Part shown: piece by piece, positions 16,185-25,692 of the stretch
Layout: each line of letters begins with the position of its first letter
How positions within the stretch are numbered: position 1 is the first letter of the stretch
Assembly (NCBI RefSeq): GCF_027594545.1
Contig: NZ_CP115160.1
Span: 124,001-188,000 of the forward strand
DNA from: Algoriphagus sp. TR-M9
GTDB taxonomy: Bacteria; Bacteroidota; Bacteroidia; Cytophagales; Cyclobacteriaceae
DNA: 64,000 bases
Direction: 5' to 3'
Notes under the pieces: generated by a model
What the model saw: the letters and a program-made list of their open reading frames with translations, nothing else
Told to the model about the DNA's origin: nothing
The model's database searches: none
Program-made: the position numbers and the translations under genes

Positions 16185-18156
16185 ATACTATAAAACTTAG
16201 GCTGGTCCCCATACCTTTTTCAGAGTTTACTTTCATGGTTCCGCTCAGTGAGGCAATTCTTTCCTTTAGGGTTTTGAGCCCTAGGCTTTGAAAGTCGTTT
16301 AGCTTTTGTGAAAAATCAAATCCCTGCCCGTTGTCTTCGATTTTCAGCTCGACAGCTTGCTCAATTTTGCGGAAGTTAACCCTCAAAGCGCTGGCATCCG
16401 AATGTTTTAGGACATTATTTATTGATTCCTGTAGAATTCGATAAAGTTGCAGTTCGATGTTCTTGTTCAAGACACTTTCCAGGTTGTCAATTTCGTAGGA
16501 AACGAAAATTTCTGTTTCCTGGTCGATCTGTTCCAGGAGGTGTTCGGCGGCTTTGGTAAAGCCTAACTTTTCCAGCTGCATGGGGTGCAATGAGCGTGCT
16601 ATTGCCCTCAGCTCGCTGATGGCTGTGTCCAGCAGCTCTCCCGTGTCCGTGTCTTTTGCCAGTGCCACTTTGTTTTTGATAAGGAGCAGGCTTTGGCCTA
16701 TTCCATCGTGAAGATCTTTGGAAATCCTAACTCTTTCCTGCTCTTGGTTTTTAAGCAATTCCTGGGTGAATTTTGACTGCATTTCCTTTTTTCGCTTTTC
16801 ATGCTGAAGGTTTTTCCAAAGGAAGATGACCGTCGCCCCTACGATCAAAAGGGATATGATCAGAAAAATCCAGCGTAACCTGGCGCTGTTCTTTTGATTG
16901 ATGGATTCTATTTCCTGGGTTTTGTTTAGGATTTCCAACTCCTTTTTTTCCGTTTCATATAGCGTTTGATAATAGGAGAAAGTACTGGCTTGATTTGCGG
17001 TGAATAAGGAGTCCTTGTAGTGGATCAAGGTCTGATGAGTTTCCAGTGCTTTTTGGGGTTCATTTAGCTTTTGATGGATATCAGTAAGCAATTCGTAACT
17101 GTGGATGATGTGATCCATGTTTTCGGATGCCTTTGCATTTTGAAGGGACTGTTCCGCCAGTTTTTTTGCGGCATCATACTTTCCCTGGTTATAGGCCAAA
17201 CTTCCCTGGGCTTTGAGGTACGTAGGATTTGATGCTGAGATAGTGGGCACTTTAGGGAGCAGGGTTTTAGCTTGTGCTAGGTAGTCTGATTGCTTTTCTA
17301 AATCGGCTTGCTCCCCGTAGTATATACTCAGATTGAGCTTAAGCATCACAGCCAGGTAGTAGTCCACCGGCTCGAATACTGCCAGGGAATCTGCTTTGAG
17401 GAGATGCTCCAGGTGTTCTTGTTTGCGGCCTTGTTTCTGGTAATCTGAGGCTTTATTATAGAGCTGTATAGCATACTCCTGTAAATTTTCGTTGGCCAAA
17501 GCATAGGAAATGAGCTCGTTTCGGATTTTTTCGGCTTTGTTGAAGATGGAGAATTTGCTGAATAAAATAGCCATGCCGCCTTTGACATAATTTGCATATT
17601 CTTCATCACCAAGGGCTGAATATATTTTTTCTGCCTCCTGATAATCTTGCATGCCATTGAGTAGATTTCCTTGGTAGTCGTTTGCCTGCCCACGGAAAAA
17701 ATATGCATCTGCAAGGAAAATTGAATCCTTAGGTTCAAATCGCTCCATGGCAGCACTATATTCCAGTATGGCCGAATCAAACTGCTGAAGATCATAAAAT
17801 GCACCGGCTAATTTCAGATGAAGACTTCCCCGGGTTTCAGAATCCTCGATCTTAGACTCATAGGAGATTGCTCTGCGCAGGAGTTCTTGTTTTTGCGCGG
17901 TGCTTTTGGCCACAGGTGAATAGTGGTGATAAAACTGCATGGTGTACTCTGCCATTTGATCGTATGCCTTTTGCTTTTCTGCCGATTCGATCAATTGAAG
18001 TAAATAGACTCCGGCTATTGAATCTGAGGGGTCAGATTGCTCATATTTTTGAATGAGACTGTCAAGGTTTTGTGCCTGAGTTGGAATAGCAAGTTCAGGC
18101 AGGAACAATAATGAGGTAATCAGCCAAAACTTTGTCAAAAAGAATAGTTGGTTCAT
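16177..18156 (-). CDS. TPR-containing sensor histidine kinase (HisKA_3)
   Basis: 659 residues. A signal-like hydrophobic segment (about 5-28), a periplasmic array of about seven TPR-like repeats (about 30-390), a membrane helix (about 428-447), a coiled linker, a HisKA_3 dimerisation domain with phospho-acceptor His483 in RISKDLHDGIGQSL, and a HATPase domain with DNGQGFD and GMGTSLSF. This layout is typical of Bacteroidota kinases that pair with LuxR regulators. The signal sensed by the TPRs is unknown. A near-consensus -7 (TATCTTTA on the minus strand, 18161-18168) lies just upstream. Confidence 0.93.
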   Translation of the reverse strand: MNQLFFLTKFWLITSLLFLPELAIPTQAQNLDSLIQKYEQSDPSDSIAGVYLLQLIESAEKQKAYDQMAEYTMQFYHHYSPVAKSTAQKQELLRRAISYESKIEDSETRGSLHLKLAGAFYDLQQFDSAILEYSAAMERFEPKDSIFLADAYFFRGQANDYQGNLLNGMQDYQEAEKIYSALGDEEYANYVKGGMAILFSKFSIFNKAEKIRNELISYALANENLQEYAIQLYNKASDYQKQGRKQEHLEHLLKADSLAVFEPVDYYLAVMLKLNLSIYYGEQADLEKQSDYLAQAKTLLPKVPTISASNPTYLKAQGSLAYNQGKYDAAKKLAEQSLQNAKASENMDHIIHSYELLTDIHQKLNEPQKALETHQTLIHYKDSLFTANQASTFSYYQTLYETEKKELEILNKTQEIESINQKNSARLRWIFLIISLLIVGATVIFLWKNLQHEKRKKEMQSKFTQELLKNQEQERVRISKDLHDGIGQSLLLIKNKVALAKDTDTGELLDTAISELRAIARSLHPMQLEKLGFTKAAEHLLEQIDQETEIFVSYEIDNLESVLNKNIELQLYRILQESINNVLKHSDASALRVNFRKIEQAVELKIEDNGQGFDFSQKLNDFQSLGLKTLKERIASLSGTMKVNSEKGMGTSLSFIVYV

Positions 18157-18418
18157 GTTTTAAAGATAATAAACTCGGGGGATTGCCTTTTGGGAAAAAA
18201 CAGGAATTGATTTACTCGTCCGCTTACACAATTAATCGCCAATTCATCCAGCCATTTATCCTTAGGGCAAGTTTTGAAATTAAAATAAAACCTTAGCTGC
18301 ATCTAGGGGTTAATGATGTAAGTGGATAATGTAATTGATTTACAAAGAATTAATTCAAACAAAGATTAGTTTTCTATAGCTTTTTGCAAAGTCCTCAAAC
18401 CAACTTTAAGCTCAAACC

Positions 18419-20857
18419 ATGACTAGATTTACGCTTTTTTTTCTTTTGATATGTGCTGCCTTTTCTCCTGTTGATCTATGGGCGCAGGATGTTACGCTGA
18501 AGGGCAAAGTAATGGACGGCAAGCGGGAGTCCCCTCTGGAGTTTGCCAATATCGCACTGTTAAGTACAAGGGATTCAGCAGTAGTGAGCGGTGCGATGAG
18601 TGAGCTGGATGGATCTTTTGAGTTTAATACCAGTTCTGGGGAATATATTCTGAGAGTTGGGTTCATCGGCTATTTGGAGTTTTATGAGAAAATCAGTTTA
18701 GGCAGCAAACCCAATGTAAATCTGGGGACAATTACCCTTGAAGAAGATGCCCAGAATTTGGATGAGGTGGTAGTAGAGGGTGTTACCTCTATGTTTGAGT
18801 CAGATATAGACAAAAGGACATATAACGTAGAAAATAGCATCGTGGCAGAGGGTCAAACAGCCTCTCAGCTGTTAGGGACTTTGCCATCTATCCAAGTGGA
18901 TGACGAAGGGGGAATTACCATGCGAGGCAGTGGGAACATCCTTATTTACATTAACGGGCGTCCATCTAACCTCTCCGGTGACGATGCGGAAAGTATTTTG
19001 GCACAATTTCCGGCAAGTAGTATCAAGTCTGTGGAGCTAATCACCAATCCATCATCCCGGTACGATGCCACCGGAGTAGGCGGGATCATCAATATCATCT
19101 TGAAGAAAAATGAAAAAACCGGGTTCAATGGACAGCTAAATGCTTCTATTGGGACCAGAGATAAATATCAGGCAGGGGTCAATCTGAATTATGGTACAGA
19201 AAAAGCAAATTATTATGCTTCCTATAATTGGCAGGATAGGCGACAATTGGAGTTCGGAGAAGGGAGCAGAAGTAATAATCTGGAAGGTTTTTCACCCAAG
19301 TTAGAGCAGGATCAAGATGGCTATGAAGTGGAAAAAACGCATTTGATACGTGGAGGAGTTGATTATAATGTGTCGGATAGGAGCATGCTCGGTGTATATT
19401 TTCAAGGCAACTTCGATGATGAAATTGAGTATTCGGATGTGACTCAGCTGAACTTGAGCAATACGGGCTCGGTAGATTCCAGTTTTATGCGTGTCAATGA
19501 GGAGTGGAGTAATAGTGGGAATTATGAGGGGGGAGTGAACTACACTTGGGATGTGGATACCCTTGGGCAAAAGCTTTATGCGGCGCTCTCCTATTCTTAT
19601 GATGAAAGAGAGCAGACCGATCTTTCCAATCAAGAGTACTTCGACGAATCCGGAACATCTGACCCGACCAAAAGATTGATTCAAACTAATGACCGGCCTA
19701 GAACCAGTAATTTATATGTAGCGCAGCTCGACTATGAAAAGCCATTCGCAAATGGTGGAGCAATAGAGACTGGGCTGAAGGCGACTATCGGGAACTGGAA
19801 GTGGAGCCAGGAGTTTGCGCAGGGGGATGAGTTTACGGAGTTTGAGCCAGTGGTGGTAGATTCCCTTTCAGATACTTTTGATTTTGACGAGCGGGTGTAC
19901 GCGGCGTATTTCACTTATAAAAACACCAAGGGCAAATTTGGCTATCAGCTTGGGTTGCGAAGTGAATACACGGAGACCTTAGGAGAAACTGTCCGTAACC
20001 AGGAAAGTATTCCAAATGATTATTTCAATTTGTTTCCAAGCGCATTTTTCTCCTATACCATTGCGCCCGAAAACGAACTGACACTGAATTATACCAGAAG
20101 AATTTCCAGACCAAGTATATGGGATCTGGCTCCCATTTATAGAGTGAGAGACCAGTACAATTTCAGCATTGGAAACCCATACTTACAGCCGGAATTTACC
20201 GATAGCTATGAGATGGGGTATATGAAAGGCTGGGAAAGGTACTTATTGAATGCGACGGTATATCACCGGTACAGTACCGATGTAGAAACCCGTATAACGA
20301 TTTTGACCGATGACAATGTGGCTATCCAAAGTAGGGAGAATGCAGACACCCGAGCCAGCACTGGTTTTGAACTGATCAATCAATTCCAGGTGAGCAATAA
20401 CCTGGATGCTACATTGACGGGAAACCTCTTTTATTCAAAAATCAATGCTTCGAATATCGAAGAGGACTTCAGCAATGAAAACTTCAGCTGGACTTTGAAT
20501 CTTTTAGCAAACTGGTTGATCCCTGATTGGTTTAGCGTACAGGCTCAGGCAAATTACCGAGGACCAATAGTGCTGCCGCAAGGGCAAATCGAACCTCAGT
20601 TTACCATGAATATAGGGCTTAGAAAAGATGTGCTGAATGGCAAAGGTACCATCGCCCTAAATGTGACGGATATTTCTAATACCCGTAACTTTAGAATCAC
20701 CACCGAAAATCCAAGGTTCGATGAAAAGCGTGTTTTTCAGCGGGAATCTAGAGTGGGAACCTTGTCATTTACGTACAGGTTTGGTGGATTTAAGGAAAAG
20801 CCAGAAGGCGGAAGCCGAAGAGAAGGAGGGGATTTTGATGGAGGAGATGACTTTTAA
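18419..20857 (+). CDS. TonB-dependent outer membrane receptor
   Basis: 812 residues. Signal peptide (about 1-22, ending SPVDLWAQ), CarbopepD-regulatory-like beta-sandwich (about 25-110; VTLKGKVMDGK), plug domain (about 120-220; QLLGTLPSIQV, IYINGRPSNL), and a 22-strand-type barrel of the OMP_b-brl_3 class. The tail is Gly/Asp-rich (GGDFDGGDDF) instead of the usual aromatic end. There is no SusD partner, so it is probably not a glycan importer; iron, cobalamin or peptide substrates are possible. Divergent from the sensor kinase gene, with 262 bases between. Confidence 0.9.
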   Translation: MTRFTLFFLLICAAFSPVDLWAQDVTLKGKVMDGKRESPLEFANIALLSTRDSAVVSGAMSELDGSFEFNTSSGEYILRVGFIGYLEFYEKISLGSKPNVNLGTITLEEDAQNLDEVVVEGVTSMFESDIDKRTYNVENSIVAEGQTASQLLGTLPSIQVDDEGGITMRGSGNILIYINGRPSNLSGDDAESILAQFPASSIKSVELITNPSSRYDATGVGGIINIILKKNEKTGFNGQLNASIGTRDKYQAGVNLNYGTEKANYYASYNWQDRRQLEFGEGSRSNNLEGFSPKLEQDQDGYEVEKTHLIRGGVDYNVSDRSMLGVYFQGNFDDEIEYSDVTQLNLSNTGSVDSSFMRVNEEWSNSGNYEGGVNYTWDVDTLGQKLYAALSYSYDEREQTDLSNQEYFDESGTSDPTKRLIQTNDRPRTSNLYVAQLDYEKPFANGGAIETGLKATIGNWKWSQEFAQGDEFTEFEPVVVDSLSDTFDFDERVYAAYFTYKNTKGKFGYQLGLRSEYTETLGETVRNQESIPNDYFNLFPSAFFSYTIAPENELTLNYTRRISRPSIWDLAPIYRVRDQYNFSIGNPYLQPEFTDSYEMGYMKGWERYLLNATVYHRYSTDVETRITILTDDNVAIQSRENADTRASTGFELINQFQVSNNLDATLTGNLFYSKINASNIEEDFSNENFSWTLNLLANWLIPDWFSVQAQANYRGPIVLPQGQIEPQFTMNIGLRKDVLNGKGTIALNVTDISNTRNFRITTENPRFDEKRVFQRESRVGTLSFTYRFGGFKEKPEGGSRREGGDFDGGDDF

Positions 20858-20871
20858 CTAGTGGTGTGGCT

Positions 20872-20879
20872 TATATTTG
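20872..20879 (+). promoter_or_regulatory. -7 element directly before the AlkD-like gene
   Basis: A perfect TATATTTG ending 3 bases before the ATG at 20883. If used, transcription would start at or next to the start codon (leaderless mRNA). Confidence 0.4.
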
Positions 20880-20882
20880 GCT

Positions 20883-21599
20883 ATGAGCGAATTAACAGAA
20901 CAAGTAAAAGCGGCTCTGGCTGATAAATCAATCCCCGAGAAAGCGGCATTTTTCCCCAGATTCTTCAAGTCCTTCCCTGGGGGATATGGAGAAGGGGATA
21001 AATTCCTCGGAGTTAAAGTTCCTGAGCAGCGCAAGGTGGCCAAGCAGGTGTACCAAGAGATTTCAAACCAAGAAATCTCGCAGTTGCTACAAGATGAATT
21101 TCACGAAGTCAGGTTGACCTCATTATTTATTTTGGTTTACCGGTACCAGAAACTAAAGTCTGAAACGGAGCAAAAAGAAGTGGTGGATTTTTACCTTTCC
21201 CATTTGCAATATGTTAATAATTGGGATCTGGTGGATGGTTCGTGTCATCACATCCTAGGTCATTATTTTTTAGATAGGGAGAAAACACTTTTTTATGATC
21301 TGGCGGATTCTGGACAGCTATGGAAGCAGCGAGTGGCCATGGTCAGTACCTATTATTGGATCAAACGGGATAGATTTGAGGATGCTTTGGCTTTGGCTGA
21401 AAAACTTCTTCATCACCCGCATGATTTGATCCATAAAGCAGTGGGCTGGATGTTGAGGGAGATCGGAAATCAAGATATGGATGAGGAAATGGCGTTTTTG
21501 AAAAAGCACTACAAGAAGATGCCCAGAACAGCCTTGCGTTATGCCATTGAGAAGTTTGACCCGGCGCTCAGGAAGCAGATATTAGCCGGTGAGTATTAA
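20883..21599 (+). CDS. AlkD-like DNA alkylation repair glycosylase
   Basis: 238 residues from the ATG at 20883; the TTG two codons earlier lies within the -7 element and is unlikely. All-helical HEAT-like repeat protein of the AlkD/DNA_alkylation family: FLGVKVPEQRKVAK near residue 40, and YVNNWDLVDGSC, which carries the Trp and Asp used for removal of N3/N7-alkylpurines. The length fits AlkD (about 220-240). Cytosolic. No other repair gene lies beside it. Confidence 0.88.
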   Translation: MSELTEQVKAALADKSIPEKAAFFPRFFKSFPGGYGEGDKFLGVKVPEQRKVAKQVYQEISNQEISQLLQDEFHEVRLTSLFILVYRYQKLKSETEQKEVVDFYLSHLQYVNNWDLVDGSCHHILGHYFLDREKTLFYDLADSGQLWKQRVAMVSTYYWIKRDRFEDALALAEKLLHHPHDLIHKAVGWMLREIGNQDMDEEMAFLKKHYKKMPRTALRYAIEKFDPALRKQILAGEY

Positions 21600-21766
21600 A
21601 GGGGGTGATTTTGGTTTTCAACAATGGTTTGGACCAGTCGTCTCCATGATTTCTAGTTCTGATTGCCCTATGATATTTTTCTCCTTTGATCCATGAGAAT
21701 TGGAAACTTTTGTGGTCTTTCAAACCTTACCATTAACTTAATAGCAAAGATTAAATACTAGTTTTT

Positions 21767-22369
21767 ATGCAAAAGCCCGATTTCAATATAACAGAAGTCA
21801 ATAAAATCATACGTGGACGTAGATCCATGTTTGCTGCACAGTTCAAAGAGAATGATCCGGTAGAGGATTCCATCATAGAAGAGATGCTGGAAAATGCCCG
21901 ATGGGCGCCTACTCATAAACTTACCCAGCCGTGGAGGTTCATTGTGTATACTGGGGAGGGATTAAAGAAATTTGCTGACTACCAGGCGGAACTGTACAAG
22001 CAGAGAGCCGAAAAGATCGGCACCCCTTTTATAGAGGCTACCTATGAAAAGTTCAAGCAGCAGCCTTTGAAAGCTTCCCATGTCATAGCCATTCTACTGA
22101 AGCGTTCGCAGGGTATTCCAATGATGGAGGAAATCGCAGCAGTAGCCATGGCGGTGCAAAACATGTACTTGACAGCTTCAGCTCACGGTTTGGCTGCTTA
22201 TTGGGGAACTGGTGGACCCACTTTCTGGCAAGAAGCCAGAGAAGATTTTGGCTTGGAAGGGGAAGATACGCTGATGGGATTCTTTTATGTGGCGAAACCT
22301 GCTACCGATAATTGGCCGGAAGGAAAGCGGGAATCCTTAGACGAAAAAGTAGCTTGGATTCGAGAGTAG
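21767..22369 (+). CDS. Nitroreductase family flavoprotein
   Basis: 200 residues. FMN-dependent nitroreductase fold: IRGRRSMFAAQF (FMN phosphate-binding Arg residues), ENARWAPTHKLTQPWRFIVY, and GLAAYWGTGGP in the second half. The family reduces nitro compounds or quinones with NAD(P)H as a dimer. Substrate unknown. A strong terminator at 22383-22418 follows. Confidence 0.9.
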   Translation: MQKPDFNITEVNKIIRGRRSMFAAQFKENDPVEDSIIEEMLENARWAPTHKLTQPWRFIVYTGEGLKKFADYQAELYKQRAEKIGTPFIEATYEKFKQQPLKASHVIAILLKRSQGIPMMEEIAAVAMAVQNMYLTASAHGLAAYWGTGGPTFWQEAREDFGLEGEDTLMGFFYVAKPATDNWPEGKRESLDEKVAWIRE

Positions 22370-22382
22370 AAGCTTAAAAACT

Positions 22383-22418
22383 AAAACGGCAATGAAATTC
22401 AATCATTGCCGTTTTTTT
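22383..22418. terminator. Bidirectional terminator between nitroreductase and DinB genes
   Basis: Perfect 13-bp stem AAAACGGCAATGA / TCATTGCCGTTTT with a T run on the plus strand and an A-rich flank serving the convergent gene. Confidence 0.85.
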
Positions 22419-22432
22419 ATTGGGGACCTGAC

Positions 22433-22960
22433 TTAGAAGCCTACAAAGGCCGGTGGTTCTACACCTTGTACTCGCAGGTAGGCGATGGCTGAACCTCTGT
22501 GGTGCGTGGAGTGGTCCATCAGAAGGGCCATTACTTGTCTTCTGGTTACGTTGTTGCCAAAGACTTCTATGCTTTCCCCAGCGTCTGCATCAGAAAGCGC
22601 CATCATGGTTTTGGTGCCATAGTCATAGCACTTGCCTACGTAGTCCGCTAAATCGGCTTTGGATGCTGTAGCTAAGTCAATGCTGAATCCCGGGTCTGAC
22701 CCTTTCAGGAACCCCTGGGAAATTCCCACGATTGCATTTCCGATATGATGAATCTGCTCTTTAAATGTCATGGCTTCATCATCAGTTTTGTAATCCATGC
22801 CAGAATCCGGCATTTGATTCAGCACATCAATGGTGAACTGCTTGCTGTTTTCCCATTTGCTCATAAACTCCTCTTTGGTAGTTTGGGCATTGGCGGTGGA
22901 GACTAAGGTGAAAAGGGCTACCAAAGCGCTGCTGGCGAAATAATGAAATGCTTTTTTCAT
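22433..22960 (-). CDS. Exported DinB-family protein
   Basis: 175 residues. Unlike most DinB/YfiT-like proteins it has a clear signal peptide (about 1-26, ending STANAQ). The four-helix DinB fold follows, with metal-ligand candidates in EQIHHIGNA and DHSTHHRGSAIAYLR, the usual three-His set. DinB proteins are metal-dependent thiol transferases or hydrolases. A periplasmic one would need a periplasmic substrate, which is unknown. Confidence 0.88.
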   Translation of the reverse strand: MKKAFHYFASSALVALFTLVSTANAQTTKEEFMSKWENSKQFTIDVLNQMPDSGMDYKTDDEAMTFKEQIHHIGNAIVGISQGFLKGSDPGFSIDLATASKADLADYVGKCYDYGTKTMMALSDADAGESIEVFGNNVTRRQVMALLMDHSTHHRGSAIAYLRVQGVEPPAFVGF

Positions 22961-23037
22961 AAGTAAGGTGGATTGGTTATTTCCTTAAATTTCACCTATT
23001 CGCAACCCAAATCAAACACTTTGTCTAATTTTAAGCC

Positions 23038-23613
23038 ATGAGGAAACGATTATGTATTGTATTGGCTGGTCTTTTACTGTTCGGCTGTGAAGAAAACTAC
23101 CTTCCAAAGCCCACAGGGTACAATAGAATAGACCTGCCTCCGCATGATTATCAAGGTATAGGGGATGCCTATTCTTATCAAATAGCTGTGTCCAAATATG
23201 CTCAGGTAGAAGCAGACTCTTTTAATTTAGGCCAAAAAGACTGGATAAACCTGAATTACACGGATTTTGGGGCGAAGGTACATTTGACTTATATGCCGAT
23301 AGATGGCGATAAGGTGGTGTTCAAGCAGCTATCGAATGATGCTTTTAAATTGACTGCTAAGCATCAGGTAAAGGCTTATGGCATAGAAGAGTCGGTATTG
23401 GTTACTCCTGAGGGGTACACTGGGGTGGCTGCGGAACTTTCAGGTGAAGTGCCTACTCAGTTTCAGTTTTTCGTTACTGACTCTACTGATAATTTCCTTC
23501 GTGGGGCTTTGTATTTCAATACAGCAATGAAAAATGATTCTCTATCTCCGGTCATAGAATACATCAAGGTGGACATGGCCCACCTGATGAATTCCGTAAA
23601 GTTTGAGAATTAG
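23038..23613 (+). CDS. gldD: Gliding motility lipoprotein GldD
   Basis: 191 residues. Lipoprotein signal with lipobox LLFGC (Cys17), then the hallmark YLPKPTGYNRIDLPPHDYQ of GldD. GldD is needed for gliding and type IX secretion in Flavobacterium, where it is anchored at the cell envelope. It is usually linked to gldE, ssb and mutY; none is next to it here. The coding end overlaps the convergent symporter gene by 4 bases. Confidence 0.9.
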   Translation: MRKRLCIVLAGLLLFGCEENYLPKPTGYNRIDLPPHDYQGIGDAYSYQIAVSKYAQVEADSFNLGQKDWINLNYTDFGAKVHLTYMPIDGDKVVFKQLSNDAFKLTAKHQVKAYGIEESVLVTPEGYTGVAAELSGEVPTQFQFFVTDSTDNFLRGALYFNTAMKNDSLSPVIEYIKVDMAHLMNSVKFEN

Positions 23614-25385
23614 TTCATTGTTTTCCAGGATTTAATTACAAAAATCCCTCCGGCGATCGCTATTATAGCCGCGATGGTTCCTGAAAGGAAATTGCCGTAA
23701 ATAAAGAATCCTGTAGCGAATAAGGCCGAATAAATCATGACCGAACCAATGGCCATCAACCCGATTTCTTTTGGAAGCTGACCGATTACCTGCTTTTCAC
23801 CAGGGTATCTGTCCAGTACTTTTTTCCAGCCAAAAGCAGCAGGAGTGACTTTTCTGTAGAATGACAAAAGAACCTCATCTTTCTCCGGTGCAGTAAAGAA
23901 GGTGACCAGCAACCAGCCTACTGTGGTGATGCTCACACTGTAGATCAATTTCAAATAAGCTTGGTTTTCCGGGATCATGATCCATTCCACTTTTGGGTTG
24001 ATCACTTCGAAGAAAATCGCAACCACAAATGAAATCGCCATAGCTGAGATCTCCGTGTAAGCATTGATTCTCCACCAAAACCACCTAAGGATAAAGATCA
24101 AACCAGTACCAGCACCGATCTGAAGCAGAATATTGAAGGCGTCCAATGCACTGGAAAGTGCCAGTGCCAAAGTAGCCGATAGGATCATCAAAACCACCGT
24201 AGAGATTCTTCCAACAGCCACCAGTTCCTTATCCGAAGCCTCTGGTTTCATGAATCTCAGGTAGAAATCATTCACTATATAGGAGGAACCCCAGTTGAGG
24301 TGAGTAGAAAGTGTGGACATCACCGCAGCAATCAAGGATGCCAGCACAATACCGATCAATCCAGTGGGCAGGTAAGTCAGCATGGCAGAGTAAGCCAAGT
24401 CATCTCCCAGTTTATCCGCAGGGATATCTGGGAAAGCGGTCTGAAGGTCAGAGATATTGGGGAAAATTATCAAAGATGAAAGCGCGATCAAGATCCAAGG
24501 CCAAGGGCGCATGGCATAGTGGGCTATGTTGAAGAACAAGGTCGCTCCAATTGCATTCTTTTCATCTTTGGCAGAAAGCATACGCTGGGCGATGTAACCT
24601 CCTCCACCGGGCTCAGCACCCGGGTACCAAGTAGCCCACCACTGTATGGCAATTGGCATCAGAAATAATGGGATATAGGCATTTGGATCAGAAAAGTCTG
24701 GAAGGAAATCCAGTTTTCCAGCCACATTTTCATGCGTCAATAGATTGTTTAAACTGCCGATTTCTGGTAAATCGATGATAAAATATGCTGCTCCGAATGA
24801 GCCGATCATAGCAATGAAAAACTGAAAGAAATCAGTCAGCAAAACGCCTTTTAATCCACCAAGGGAACTATAGAGTACCGTCACGATGGAGGCAATCAAA
24901 AGGGTTTGTATGGGACTCAGGCCAAGCATGACTCCGCCGATTTTGATGGCTGCCAGTGATACGGTGGCCATGATCACTACATTGAAAAACACACCTAGGT
25001 ATAATGCTCGGAAGGCTCTTAGAAATGCTGCTCCTTTGCCAGCGTATCTTAATTCATAAAATTCCAAATCTGTAGTCACTTCGGATCTTCTCCAAAGTTT
25101 GGCATAGACAAATACGGTGAGCATGCCAGTAAGCAAAAACGCCCACCAGGCCCAGTTGCCAGCAACACCGTTTTTTCTCACGATGTCGGTTACCAAATTT
25201 GGCGTATCAGCCGAAAAAGTGGTAGCCACCATAGATACTCCCAATAACCACCAGGGCATGTTTCTGCCAGACAGGAAAAACTCTTTGGCTGAGGATCCGG
25301 CTTTCTTTGAGGTGTAGAGCCCTATGAGTAGCGAGATCACAAAGAAGGCTCCGATGATCGCCCAGTCTATGGTGGTTACATTCAT
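23610..25385 (-). CDS. Sodium:solute symporter (SSS family)
   Basis: 591 residues, about 14 membrane helices. N-terminal IDWAIIGAFFVISLLIGLY and SGRNMPWWLLGVSMVATTFSAD are the SSS first helices, whose Ser/Thr residues bind Na+; FYELRYAG follows. This subgroup takes up sugars, sialic acids or similar organic solutes. It is divergent from a NahK-like sugar kinase with 307 bases between, which carry two related candidate operators, so it may import an amino sugar; that is inference. Confidence 0.9.
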   Translation of the reverse strand: MNVTTIDWAIIGAFFVISLLIGLYTSKKAGSSAKEFFLSGRNMPWWLLGVSMVATTFSADTPNLVTDIVRKNGVAGNWAWWAFLLTGMLTVFVYAKLWRRSEVTTDLEFYELRYAGKGAAFLRAFRALYLGVFFNVVIMATVSLAAIKIGGVMLGLSPIQTLLIASIVTVLYSSLGGLKGVLLTDFFQFFIAMIGSFGAAYFIIDLPEIGSLNNLLTHENVAGKLDFLPDFSDPNAYIPLFLMPIAIQWWATWYPGAEPGGGGYIAQRMLSAKDEKNAIGATLFFNIAHYAMRPWPWILIALSSLIIFPNISDLQTAFPDIPADKLGDDLAYSAMLTYLPTGLIGIVLASLIAAVMSTLSTHLNWGSSYIVNDFYLRFMKPEASDKELVAVGRISTVVLMILSATLALALSSALDAFNILLQIGAGTGLIFILRWFWWRINAYTEISAMAISFVVAIFFEVINPKVEWIMIPENQAYLKLIYSVSITTVGWLLVTFFTAPEKDEVLLSFYRKVTPAAFGWKKVLDRYPGEKQVIGQLPKEIGLMAIGSVMIYSALFATGFFIYGNFLSGTIAAIIAIAGGIFVIKSWKTMN

Positions 25386-25430
25386 GATTTATTGGGGTTA
25401 CTAGTTCTTTAAATTTTTTGGAAAATATAT

Positions 25431-25447
25431 TTACACTTATGTGATAA
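25431..25447. promoter_or_regulatory. Candidate operator, site 1
   Basis: TTACACTTATGTGATAA, an inverted repeat (CAC-N4-GTG core with flanking TTA/TAA), directly upstream of the symporter's -7 element. The core TACACTTNNGTG recurs at 25584. Confidence 0.45.
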
Positions 25448-25580
25448 ATTTTGCTAATGTATTTATTTTCTTTCAAAGTGGAAAAAGACTTCTCCGAAGA
25501 TTGCTCAGAATTTTGGCAAGTTGGTGTTTCTGCGAAATAAAAGCTGTCTTTTCTCCTGAAATTCTAATCATTTTGCAAAT

Positions 25581-25595
25581 GTGTACACTTGAGTG
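25581..25595. promoter_or_regulatory. Candidate operator, site 2
   Basis: GTGTACACTTGAGTG shares TACACTTNNGTG (25584-25595) with site 1 and keeps the CAC-N4-GTG symmetry; the perfect palindrome GTGTACAC overlaps its left end. Confidence 0.4.
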
Positions 25596-25680
25596 GCTGG
25601 TTAGATGATGGTCTGACTTGACTATGGAGATTGTGAGAGATTTTTATTCGTTTGGTGATTCTGAATTGATAGCGAAGTCA

Positions 25681-25688
25681 TAGCTTTG
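25681..25688 (+). promoter_or_regulatory. -7 element directly before the sugar kinase gene
   Basis: Perfect TAGCTTTG, 4 bases before the ATG at 25693. A matching TTTG at normal spacing is not seen. If used, the mRNA would be leaderless or nearly so. Confidence 0.4.
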
Positions 25689-25692
25689 GGTC

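Larger units (their letters stand above)
25386..25692. other. 307-base divergent regulatory region
   Basis: No gene seen. It holds the two TACACTTNNGTG sites, a minus-strand near-consensus -7 (TATATTTT, 25422-25429) for the symporter, and a plus-strand perfect -7 (25681-25688) for the kinase. Confidence 0.6.
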
